From contig CAIVGN010000120.1 of the NCBI GenBank assembly GCA_903905455.1, positions 1 to 58,313 on the forward strand: DNA of 58,313 nucleotides. The letters run 5' to 3'. A program made the position numbers and the translations under genes. Positions 29,667 to 36,747 of this stretch are shown piece by piece. Source of the DNA: an uncultured Archangium sp. (GTDB taxonomy: Bacteria > Myxococcota > Myxococcia > Myxococcales > Myxococcaceae). Below the pieces are notes generated by a model. It saw nothing but the letters and a program-made list of their open reading frames with translations, had not been told where the DNA came from and did no database searches. How positions within the stretch are numbered: position 1 is the first letter of the stretch; every line of letters begins with the position of its first letter.

Positions 29667-31156
29667 GCAAGTCGTTGGTGTGCGCCTGCGAGGACGTGAC
29701 CGCGAGCGAGATCGAGCACGCGATGACCAAGGGGCCTTGCGACATCGAGTCGATCAAGCGCTTCACCGGCTTCGGCACCGGCATGTGCCAGGGCAAGCAG
29801 TGCCTCAACGCCGTGGCCCGGTTGCTCGAGGCCAAGGCCCCGCAGAAGCCCGCGCCAGAGCAGCTCCTGGCGTTCACCCCGCGGCCGCCGCTCTTCCCCA
29901 CCGAGCTGAGCTACTGGGCGAGCGCCTCGTTCGACCCGGCCCTGGCGCCGGGCGGCGGCGTGCCCGGGGCGCTCGACGTCACCGCGCCCACGCTGCGGCC
30001 CACCGCCCCCATCAAGTCGAAGGCGAAGATCGTGATCATCGGCGGGGGCATCATGGGCCTCTCGCTGGCGTGGAACCTCACCCTCCAGGGCGAGACCGAC
30101 GTGGTGGTGCTCGAGCAGGGTTACCTGTGCGCCGGGGCCTCGGGTCGCAACGGCGGCGGCATCCGCGCCCAGTGGGGCACGCCGACGCTGATCACCCTCG
30201 CCCGGCGCAGCATCGAACTGATGCAGCGCTTCGCCCGCGACATGGGCATCAACGTCTGGTTCCGCCAGGGCGGCTACCTCTTCCTCGCGAAGTCGGACGA
30301 CGTGGTGCGGCGCATCGAAAAGAGCGCCCGGCTGCACAACCAGCACGGGGTGCCGACGGAGATCCTCACCGCCGACGCCGCGCGCGACGTGGTGCCCGAG
30401 TTGACGATGAAGGGCGTGAAGGCCGCCGCGTGGAACCCCAAGGACGCGGTGATCTTCCCCTGGCCGTTCCTGTGGGGCTACGCCACGCAGGCGCAGAAGC
30501 GCGGCGTGCAGGTCGAGACCTTCACCCGGGTTCAGGGCTTCGAGCTCTCGCAGGGCAAGGTGAAGAAGGTGATCACCGACCGCGGCGACATCGAGTGCGA
30601 CACCGTGGTGCTGGCCGCGGGCGCGTGGAGCGCAGAGATCGCGAAGCTCGCCGGTGTGCACCTGCCCAACGAGCCGCACCGCCACGAGATCTGCAGCACC
30701 GAGCCGCTCAAGCCCTTCCTCGGGCCGCTGGTCTCGGTGCTCGACTCGGGGCTCTACTTTTCGCAGTCGATGCGCGGGGAGATCGTCGGCGGCATGGGCG
30801 ACCCCCGCGAGCCCGCCGGCATGAACCTGGGCTCCACCGCCCGCTTCTTGACCCGCTACGCGCAGGCGCTCACCGAGCAGCTGCCGCAGGCCGGCGCGGT
30901 GAAGGTGCTGCGCCAGTGGTCGGGGCCCTACGACGTCACGCCCGACAACTCGCCCATCCTGGGCAAGACGCCGCAGCTGGAGAACCTGCTGCACTTGAGC
31001 GGCTTCGTCGGCCACGGTTTCATGATGGCCCCGGCGGTCACCGAGCGCATGGCGAAGTGGATGGCCACCGGCGAGTCGGACGAGCTGTTCGAGCGCTTCA
31101 CCCTCTCGCGCTTCGCCGAGGGGCGCCTGGAGCGGGAAGACATGATCATCGGATGA
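29663..31156 (+). CDS. Amino-acid dehydrogenase, BFD [2Fe-2S] + DAO flavoprotein subunit
   Basis: A 497-residue protein. An N-terminal BFD-like [2Fe-2S] domain (Cys7, Cys9, Cys42, Cys47) is fused to a DAO-family FAD domain (about 120-480) that starts KIVIIGGGIMGLSLAWNL, has GASGRNGGGIRAQWG, and ends with the family motif GFVGHGFMMAP. It is the substrate-oxidising subunit of a HcnBC/OoxAB/proline-dehydrogenase-like complex. P5C dehydrogenase encoded nearby makes proline a reasonable substrate, but sarcosine, opines or D-hydroxyproline cannot be excluded. It is coupled at both ends (ATGA overlaps) to its partner subunit and to an ABC ATPase. Confidence 0.85.
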   Translation: MSKSLVCACEDVTASEIEHAMTKGPCDIESIKRFTGFGTGMCQGKQCLNAVARLLEAKAPQKPAPEQLLAFTPRPPLFPTELSYWASASFDPALAPGGGVPGALDVTAPTLRPTAPIKSKAKIVIIGGGIMGLSLAWNLTLQGETDVVVLEQGYLCAGASGRNGGGIRAQWGTPTLITLARRSIELMQRFARDMGINVWFRQGGYLFLAKSDDVVRRIEKSARLHNQHGVPTEILTADAARDVVPELTMKGVKAAAWNPKDAVIFPWPFLWGYATQAQKRGVQVETFTRVQGFELSQGKVKKVITDRGDIECDTVVLAAGAWSAEIAKLAGVHLPNEPHRHEICSTEPLKPFLGPLVSVLDSGLYFSQSMRGEIVGGMGDPREPAGMNLGSTARFLTRYAQALTEQLPQAGAVKVLRQWSGPYDVTPDNSPILGKTPQLENLLHLSGFVGHGFMMAPAVTERMAKWMATGESDELFERFTLSRFAEGRLEREDMIIG

Positions 31157-31908
31157 GCACCCCGCCCCCTGCCCTCGAGCTGAAGCACGTCACCAAGCGC
31201 TTCGGCGACAAGGTGGCCGTCGACGATCTCAGCCTGACGCTCGCCCCGGGCACGTTCCTGGGGTTGCTGGGCCGCAACGGCGCCGGCAAGTCGACCACCC
31301 TCAAGATGGCCACCTCCCTGGTCGACCCCACCAGCGGCAGCATCCACGTGCTGGGCCACGACCTGAAGACGCATTCCCTCGAGGCGCGCCGGCTGATGGG
31401 CGTGATGCCCGAAGACATGGCCCTGCTCGAGCTGCTCACCGGCGCCCAGTACCTGCGCTTCGTCGGCCGCATGTACGGGCTGGAGGACGCGCAGATCGAC
31501 CAGCGCGGCGCCGAGCTCTTCGACACCCTGGACCTGAAGCCCGGCACGCGCACCCTGGTGGCCGACTACAGCTTCGGCATGAAGAAGAAGCTCGCCCTGT
31601 GCGCGGCGCTGATCCACGGCCCCCGGGTCCTCTTCCTCGACGAGCCCTTCGAGGGCATCGACGCGGTCACCAACCGCACCATCAAGGACATCCTGCTCGC
31701 GCTGCAGGCGCGCGGCGTGACCCTGGTGCTCACCAGCCACATCCTCGAGGTGGTCGAGAAGCTCTGCCCGCTGATCGCGATCATCGACGAGGGGAAGTTG
31801 AAGGGCTACGGCACGCTCGACGAGCTCAAGCAGGGCGCCGAGTCGCTGGAGTCGCTCTTCGTCAACCTCGTCGGCGGCGCGCCGCGCAATGGGCTCTCGT
31901 GGCTGTGA
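31153..31908 (+). CDS. ABC transporter ATP-binding protein
   Basis: A 251-residue ATPase of the ABC-2/DrrA-like type: Walker A GRNGAGKSTT, signature YSFGMKKK (the usual LSGG is replaced by YSFG, as in some Ccm/Nat-type exporters), Walker B VLFLDEPFEGID and an H-loop TSHILE. With the permease encoded next (GTGA overlap) it forms an exporter. Four consecutive coupling overlaps tie it to the amino-acid dehydrogenase genes upstream, which is odd for an exporter; a link to the dehydrogenase product or to its assembly is only inference. Confidence 0.9.
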   Translation: MSTPPPALELKHVTKRFGDKVAVDDLSLTLAPGTFLGLLGRNGAGKSTTLKMATSLVDPTSGSIHVLGHDLKTHSLEARRLMGVMPEDMALLELLTGAQYLRFVGRMYGLEDAQIDQRGAELFDTLDLKPGTRTLVADYSFGMKKKLALCAALIHGPRVLFLDEPFEGIDAVTNRTIKDILLALQARGVTLVLTSHILEVVEKLCPLIAIIDEGKLKGYGTLDELKQGAESLESLFVNLVGGAPRNGLSWL

Positions 31909-33485
31909 GCCCGTTCCGCGCGCTGGCCACCGCGCACCTGCAGAGCACCTGGAACCGGCTGCGCAAGCAGATGGGCTCCGCGGGGTTGATCGCCTTCTTC
32001 CTGGTGGTGGGCTTCCTGTGCCTGACCGTGCTGCTGCCGCTCTTCGGAGGCCTGGGCGCGCTGGGCTACTTCGTGGCGCTCTCCTTCGAGACGAAGGACG
32101 CCACGCGCATCTCCACGGTGGCGGCCTTCGCGTTCACCGCGCTCACCGTCTTCTCGGGCGTGGTGGGCGGCATCTCCAGCGGCTCGCGGCAGCTACCGTG
32201 GGAGACGCTGCGGGTCTTCCCGGTGCGCTCGTTCACCCTGTTCCGCGCCGAGCTCTTCGCCGGTGCCGGGGAGGCCCTCACCCTGGTGGAACTGGGCGCG
32301 CTGGCCTCGGCCTGCCTGGGGGCGTGCCTCGGGGCGCCGATCGCCACCCCGCTCTTCCTCGTGCTGCTGGCCACCCACGGGCTGGCGCTGCTCGCGCTGC
32401 AGCAGCTCTTCGGGAGCATCGCCCAGCGCCTGAGCCGCCGGCTGCGCGCGATGCTCATCTTCCTGCCGCTGGCGGGCATCACCATGTCGTGGCTGGCGCC
32501 GATGGTGGCGCGCAAGATGGACCGCGGGTCGTTCGAGACGTGGAGCGATCGCCTCGGGGTGCTCACCCCCTGGTTCCCCGCCCGGCTGCTGATGGACGCG
32601 GCGCAGGCACTCTCGCAGCGCAGCGCCAGCGTCGGCGCGGTGCTCTTCGCGGTGGTGGTGCCGGTGGCCCTGGTCGCGGTCTTCGTGGTGCTCGCGTGGC
32701 TGTTCGTGGCCCGGGAGCACCCGCTCACCCAGGAGGCCGACGGCGCGCACCCGGCGAAGCTGTGGAGCTTCGACTCGCAACTGTGGGGCGTGGCGCGGCT
32801 GCAGTGGGAGTCGCTGTCGCAGAGCCTGCCGGGACGGTTCGGGTTGTTGATGCCGCTCATCACCATCGTGCTGGTGCGCGGGCCGTTGGCGGAGCTCATG
32901 CCCAGCCGCGGGTGGACCGCGCCGATCGCCTTCGGCTACGCGTCGCTGGCGGGCACCAACCTGCTCTTCAACCAGTTCGGCCTCGATCGCCACGGGGTGA
33001 AGGTGCTCTTCCTGCTCCCCGTGGACCTGGCGGCCATCTTGCGCGGCAAGCTGCTGGGCTTCGCGGCGTGGCAGGGGCTGCAGGCGGGGCTCTTGCTGGT
33101 GCTCCTCGCGCTCACCGGGCACCGCGACCTGCTGGAGCTGCTGGTGGGCCTGGCGCTGTACGGGTGCGTCTTCCTGATCCTCGCGATGGTGGGCCAGTTC
33201 GCGAGCATCTGGCAGCCGCGGCCGCTGCGGAAGAACGGGCTGCGGGCCGCCCAGCCGCCGCTGAGCGTGGTGATGATCATGTTCGGCACCCTGGGCACCG
33301 CGAGCGGGCTGCTCTACGGGGTGGTGTTCGGCGTGCGCGCGTACGCCCCGGGCTGGGAGCTGCCGGTGTTGCTGGTGTTAGGCCTCCTGCTCACCGCCCT
33401 CGTGTTCCCGGTGATGGCCTTCAACGCGCTCTTCCTCGAGCGCAACCGGGAGAAGCTGGTCGAGGTGCTGGGCTCGGCGGGTTGA
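31905..33485 (+). CDS. ABC-2-like transporter permease
   Basis: A 526-residue polytopic protein with about 10-12 hydrophobic helices arranged in two similar halves, split by a hydrophilic region near 280-315. The first helix pair (LIAFFLVVGFLCLTVLLPLFG) and the interfacial SSGSRQLPWETLRVFPV resemble ABC-2 or 'putative exporter' permeases. Near the middle LDRHGVKVLFLLPVDLAAILRGK resembles the same motif in the second half. It starts with GTG at 31905, overlapping the ATPase stop. The substrate is unknown. It is the last gene of the operon and ends 3 bp before the convergent gene. Confidence 0.82.
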   Translation: MSPFRALATAHLQSTWNRLRKQMGSAGLIAFFLVVGFLCLTVLLPLFGGLGALGYFVALSFETKDATRISTVAAFAFTALTVFSGVVGGISSGSRQLPWETLRVFPVRSFTLFRAELFAGAGEALTLVELGALASACLGACLGAPIATPLFLVLLATHGLALLALQQLFGSIAQRLSRRLRAMLIFLPLAGITMSWLAPMVARKMDRGSFETWSDRLGVLTPWFPARLLMDAAQALSQRSASVGAVLFAVVVPVALVAVFVVLAWLFVAREHPLTQEADGAHPAKLWSFDSQLWGVARLQWESLSQSLPGRFGLLMPLITIVLVRGPLAELMPSRGWTAPIAFGYASLAGTNLLFNQFGLDRHGVKVLFLLPVDLAAILRGKLLGFAAWQGLQAGLLLVLLALTGHRDLLELLVGLALYGCVFLILAMVGQFASIWQPRPLRKNGLRAAQPPLSVVMIMFGTLGTASGLLYGVVFGVRAYAPGWELPVLLVLGLLLTALVFPVMAFNALFLERNREKLVEVLGSAG

Positions 33486-33488
33486 GGC

Positions 33489-34340
33489 TCAGCGCTTGGG
33501 CAGCGAGCGCTTGAGCGCCATGTACTCCTCGTACACCGCCTTCATCTCCACGTAGGCGGCGTGGTCCTGGCCGCCCGAGGCGTCGACCTGGGCCTTGAGC
33601 GCGCGGTGCCGCTCCTTCAACTCGGCGAGCTTCGTCTCCTGGTTGCTGGGGGCGAGCTTGATCAGCTGGGCGCGGGCCTCGTCGTAGCCCTTGACGATGC
33701 CCGCGTAGCGACCCTGGAGCGCCTGCATGCCCTGCTCGTACTGCTCGCGGGTGATGAGCTTGCGGGCGTACTTCGAGAGCAGCTCCCGGGCATCGAGCTG
33801 GGCGGACGTGGCGTCGGCCTGGAGCAGCATCAACTGCCCCAGCAACAGCTCACGATCCAGCTTGAGCATCTTGCGGTCGTGCTCGTTCTTCGAGGCCGCG
33901 AGCCGCAGGTCGAGCTCGCGCATCCGTTGCGTCACCTCGGCCTGGTCGTCGCTGACCAACACGTCGAACACCGCGCCCACCAGCACCGCCGCGCCGACGC
34001 TGGCGATGAGGGGGGCGGCGGCCACGGCGCCGGTGCCCACCGCGGCCTCCGCGCCCAGGGCCGCGAGCGACTTGAGGATGCCCTTGAGCACCGCCTGCTT
34101 CGCGGCCGCGGAGTCCCCACCCTGCGCCGCGCCCAGGGCGGTGGCGAAGTCGTCGACGGGGATGGTCTTCACCACCGCGCCGAAGCTCGGCGCCCCGGCC
34201 TTCTTCGCCAGCTCGTTGAGCGACTCGAGGGCCGCCGACTGCTGCACCTCCTCGACGAGATCGGTCTTCAACGACTCGGCGGTGACCGCGCCCCACGCCG
34301 GCAACCCCAGGACCAGAGCGACGAAAACGATGCGCACCAT
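33489..34340 (-). CDS. Exported helical protein of unknown function
   Basis: A 283-residue protein with a signal peptide (MVRIVFVALVLGLPAWGAVTA). A Gly/Ala-rich hydrophobic stretch (about 93-130, GTGAVAAAPLIASVGAAVLVGAVFDVLV) could insert in a membrane. The C-terminal half (about 135-283) is charged and strongly helical, probably coiled coil (RKMLKLDRELLLGQLMLL, KLAELKERHRALKAQV). An upstream in-frame ATG at 34367 exists, but the one at 34340 starts the signal peptide. It lies 40 bp downstream of the SET-domain gene on the same strand. I do not recognise the family. Confidence 0.72.
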   Translation of the reverse strand: MVRIVFVALVLGLPAWGAVTAESLKTDLVEEVQQSAALESLNELAKKAGAPSFGAVVKTIPVDDFATALGAAQGGDSAAAKQAVLKGILKSLAALGAEAAVGTGAVAAAPLIASVGAAVLVGAVFDVLVSDDQAEVTQRMRELDLRLAASKNEHDRKMLKLDRELLLGQLMLLQADATSAQLDARELLSKYARKLITREQYEQGMQALQGRYAGIVKGYDEARAQLIKLAPSNQETKLAELKERHRALKAQVDASGGQDHAAYVEMKAVYEEYMALKRSLPKR

Positions 34341-34379
34341 GCAGGCCTCCGCGCGGGCGGTCTGCATCCCACGTGCCCT

Positions 34380-34781
34380 TCAGCGCTTCTCGACGATCCA
34401 CCCGCGGCAGGACCTGGTGCGGCAGTAGCAGCGCTCCTTGAGCTCGGGGGGCAGCGCGTAGTCGAAGAAGAGCTCCTCGCCGGGCTTCAGATCGCGCAGC
34501 GCCTGCAGCTGGGCCCAGCCGTTGCCGTTCTTGGTGACCCCGGCCTCGACGACCACGTTGGGCTCACACGAGTGGTTCAGGTAGCGGGTCTGATCGACCA
34601 TGTCGAAGAAGATGCCCGGCTCGAGGATCAGCGAGTGGCGATCGTCGCGCTTCTCCTTCGCGTACCAGATCACCCCTTCGACGTTGGTGATCACCGAGCC
34701 CTTCTTGCGCTTGCGGGTGGTGATGACTCCATAACCTGCGACCTTCGAGCGAATGACCTGCAGCCCGGGAATGCGTGCCAT
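34380..34781 (-). CDS. Small SET-domain protein (putative protein-lysine methyltransferase)
   Basis: A 133-residue minimal SET domain, a fold typical of eukaryotic lysine methyltransferases. Visible are the N-terminal SKVAGYGVITTR (SAM-binding turn), the pseudoknot motif NHSCEPN (69-75), the catalytic GEELFFDYA with Tyr108, and a post-SET zinc motif CYC...C (Cys118, Cys120, Cys125). It has all parts needed to bind SAM and transfer methyl groups to a protein lysine; the target is unknown. The frame is open further upstream, but the ATG at 34781 begins the domain. It diverges from the OsmC-like gene with only 22 bp between start codons. Confidence 0.87.
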   Translation of the reverse strand: MARIPGLQVIRSKVAGYGVITTRKRKKGSVITNVEGVIWYAKEKRDDRHSLILEPGIFFDMVDQTRYLNHSCEPNVVVEAGVTKNGNGWAQLQALRDLKPGEELFFDYALPPELKERCYCRTRSCRGWIVEKR

Positions 34782-34787
34782 GGGCGC

Positions 34788-34795
34788 TGTATACA
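34788..34795. promoter_or_regulatory. Palindromic -10-like element shared by two divergent genes
   Basis: TGTATACA is a perfect palindrome in the middle of the 22-bp gap between the SET-domain and OsmC-like start codons. Read on either strand it gives TATACA, a fair -10 hexamer, 6 to 8 nt before each ATG. This is the spacing of leaderless transcripts. No good -35 was found on either side. Confidence 0.45.
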
Positions 34796-34803
34796 AGGTG
34801 ATC

Positions 34804-35259
34804 ATGTCGATGCATCGAGCGACGGTGGAGTGGCAGCGCGATGGCGAGTTTGCCCGCAAGAAGTTCCAGCGGGCCCACCGGTGGCGCTTCGATGGCGGGA
34901 TCGAGGTGCCGGCGGCGGCGTCCCCCGAGGTCGTTCCCACCCCGTGGACGAGGGCAGATGCCGTGGACCCCGAGGAGGCCTTCGTGGCGGCGCTCTCGAG
35001 CTGTCACCTGATGACCTTCCTGTTCCACGCGGCGAACGACGGGCTGGTGGTCGAGTCGTACGTGGATCACCCCGAGGGGCTGCTCGACGGGTGGATCCGC
35101 GAGGTGGTGCTGCGGCCCCAGATCGTCTTCTCCGGGGCGCGCCAGCCCTCGGCCGAGGAGGTGGCGGCGCTCCACGTGCGCGCCCACGAGGGGTGCTTCA
35201 TCGCCCGCTCGGTGAAGACCGCGGTGCGCGTCGAGCCGGGGACCGGGTTCAGCGCGTGA
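34804..35259 (+). CDS. OsmC-family protein
   Basis: A 151-residue OsmC/Ohr-fold protein. It has the N-terminal strand HRATVEWQRDG, the acidic PEEAFVAALSSCHLMTFLF helix with the single conserved Cys (Cys60 by my count), and the C-terminal AHEGCFIARSVKTAV that carries the second Cys. Both active-site Cys of the peroxiredoxin-like OsmC family are therefore present, and it probably reduces organic hydroperoxides. Starts at 34804 and 34810 are both possible; an AAGG lies 5 nt before the first. Its end overlaps the convergent membrane-protein gene by 11 bp. Confidence 0.88.
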   Translation: MSMHRATVEWQRDGEFARKKFQRAHRWRFDGGIEVPAAASPEVVPTPWTRADAVDPEEAFVAALSSCHLMTFLFHAANDGLVVESYVDHPEGLLDGWIREVVLRPQIVFSGARQPSAEEVAALHVRAHEGCFIARSVKTAVRVEPGTGFSA

Positions 35260-35707
35260 ACTCCAGGGCGAGGGTCTCGCCGAGGAGCAGGCTGACGACG
35301 ATCACGTGGGTGACGGTGCGGGCGGTGCCGGGTTGGTTCGAGCCGAAGCCCGCCAGCACCCCGCCCAGCAGCGCCCCCGCCAGCCCGCTCAACACGGGGA
35401 TCAAGATGTAGGTCAAAAGGGAGCCGGGGTTCTGCTTCAGCGAACCGAACCCCAGCCCGAGGCCCGCCCCCAGCAGCCCACCGGAGATCACCCCGCCGAC
35501 GGTGCCCAGGGGGAAGCCGGACGGCTGGTCTGCCGTGGCGAAGGCGCCCGCGACGTAGGCCCCCGACAGCGCGAGCCCCGTGGCCCCGATCAGCAGCGCG
35601 GTCCACACCCCGCGCGAGGACGCCGGAGGGGGCGACTCGCCTTCGGGCGCGGCCGCGTGGGCGGTCATCGAGACGACCAGGAGGAAGACGGTGAGCCAGC
35701 GCGACAC
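35249..35707 (-). CDS. Small exported membrane protein of unknown function
   Basis: A 152-residue protein with a signal peptide (SRWLTVFLLVVSMTAHA, then AAPEGESPPP) and about four hydrophobic Gly-rich segments (about 33-58, 66-88, 97-121, 128-147). The glycine pattern GGVISGGLLGAGLGLGFGS resembles glycine-zipper proteins. The start is GTG at 35707. It overlaps the OsmC-like gene end to end and lies 31 bp downstream of the TIGR02996 gene on the same strand. No family is recognised. Confidence 0.68.
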   Translation of the reverse strand: MSRWLTVFLLVVSMTAHAAAPEGESPPPASSRGVWTALLIGATGLALSGAYVAGAFATADQPSGFPLGTVGGVISGGLLGAGLGLGFGSLKQNPGSLLTYILIPVLSGLAGALLGGVLAGFGSNQPGTARTVTHVIVVSLLLGETLALEFTR

Positions 35708-35738
35708 GGGGCGCCGATGGTAGCCGAAGGGCGAGAGG

Positions 35739-36737
35739 TCAGGTGCCGTGGGTGACGAACACGTCGCCCAGGCGCTCGAGCTCGGCGCGGGTCGCGGGGC
35801 GCTCGCCCACGCGCACCTCGAAGCGCCCGTAGGGGAACGGCGCGAAGCGCGAGGCGAGGTTGCGCAGGGCCCGCTCGTGCTGCCCCAGCCAGAAGACGTT
35901 GGCGAAGTGCACCGTCAGCGCCCCGCGGTGCAGCCGCAACGAGACCCCCAGGGTGGCCAGCTCGAGGGTCAACCGGGGCAGCTCCTGCCGCACCAGCTGG
36001 GCGTGGAGCCCGGCGACGTCGAAGGGCAACTCCAGCTGCAGCCGCAGGCGGTCGAGCTGCCGCAGCAGCGGCGCGGCGAAGAGCCACGAGAGCCAGTCGG
36101 CGTGGTGGCGAAACGGGGTCGGCGCCAGCGAGAGCACCTTCAAGGCGGGGAACCGGGTGAGCGCCAGCACCTGGGCCTGCTCGCGGGCGCCGCGGTCGGC
36201 GAGCATCGCCGGGCCGTGGACCCCCAGCTCGCGCAGCCTCGGGCGCTCGGGCCCCGCGAGCAGCACCGCCAGCCCGGGGCCGTCGAGCCCGGTCAGCACC
36301 TCGAGCCGGCCCAGCGCCGGGGCCGCCAGCTCGCGGGGCACCGGGCCGTCGTGGCTCACCACGTCGAGGCGCTCCAGCAGCCGCCAGGTGGGGCTGTCGA
36401 CGCCCTCGCCGCGCGGGGTGAGCACCGCGCTCCGGGGGAAGCCCCGGTGGAACTGCACCGTGCCCCCTTCGACGATCACCGGGGACTCGCCGAGCCCCGG
36501 GATCTCCCGCAGCCAGCGTTGCTGGTGGTCGGCCCGCAGGGCCTCCTCGCGCTGCTGCTGGGCCGGCGTGGCCACGCCCCGCGCCGAGAGCAACTGCAGC
36601 GCGAGGAACTCGCCGCGCAGGTCGCCCCGCTCGAGCAGCGCGTCGGCCAGCACCTGCCGCGGGGCGTCGTCGTCCGGCGAGGCCACCACCGCGTCGAACA
36701 GGGGCACCAGCGCAGGGGGGTCGTCGCGGCGCTGCAC
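35739..36737 (-). CDS. TIGR02996-domain protein
   Basis: A 332-residue protein whose N-terminus is the TIGR02996 domain (about 10-48: PLFDAVVASPDDDAPRQVLADALLERGDLRGEFLALQL), a short motif found in large families in myxobacteria and planctomycetes. The remainder has Leu/Arg-rich segments like degenerate leucine-rich repeats (LGRLEVLTGLDGPGLAVL, FPALKVLSLAPTP). It probably acts by protein binding; no catalytic residues are seen. It starts 10 bp after the dnaE2 stop on the same strand and may be cotranscribed with the mutagenesis cassette. A second family member lies at 54604-55593. Confidence 0.85.
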   Translation of the reverse strand: MQRRDDPPALVPLFDAVVASPDDDAPRQVLADALLERGDLRGEFLALQLLSARGVATPAQQQREEALRADHQQRWLREIPGLGESPVIVEGGTVQFHRGFPRSAVLTPRGEGVDSPTWRLLERLDVVSHDGPVPRELAAPALGRLEVLTGLDGPGLAVLLAGPERPRLRELGVHGPAMLADRGAREQAQVLALTRFPALKVLSLAPTPFRHHADWLSWLFAAPLLRQLDRLRLQLELPFDVAGLHAQLVRQELPRLTLELATLGVSLRLHRGALTVHFANVFWLGQHERALRNLASRFAPFPYGRFEVRVGERPATRAELERLGDVFVTHGT

Positions 36738-36747
36738 GGGGCCGACG

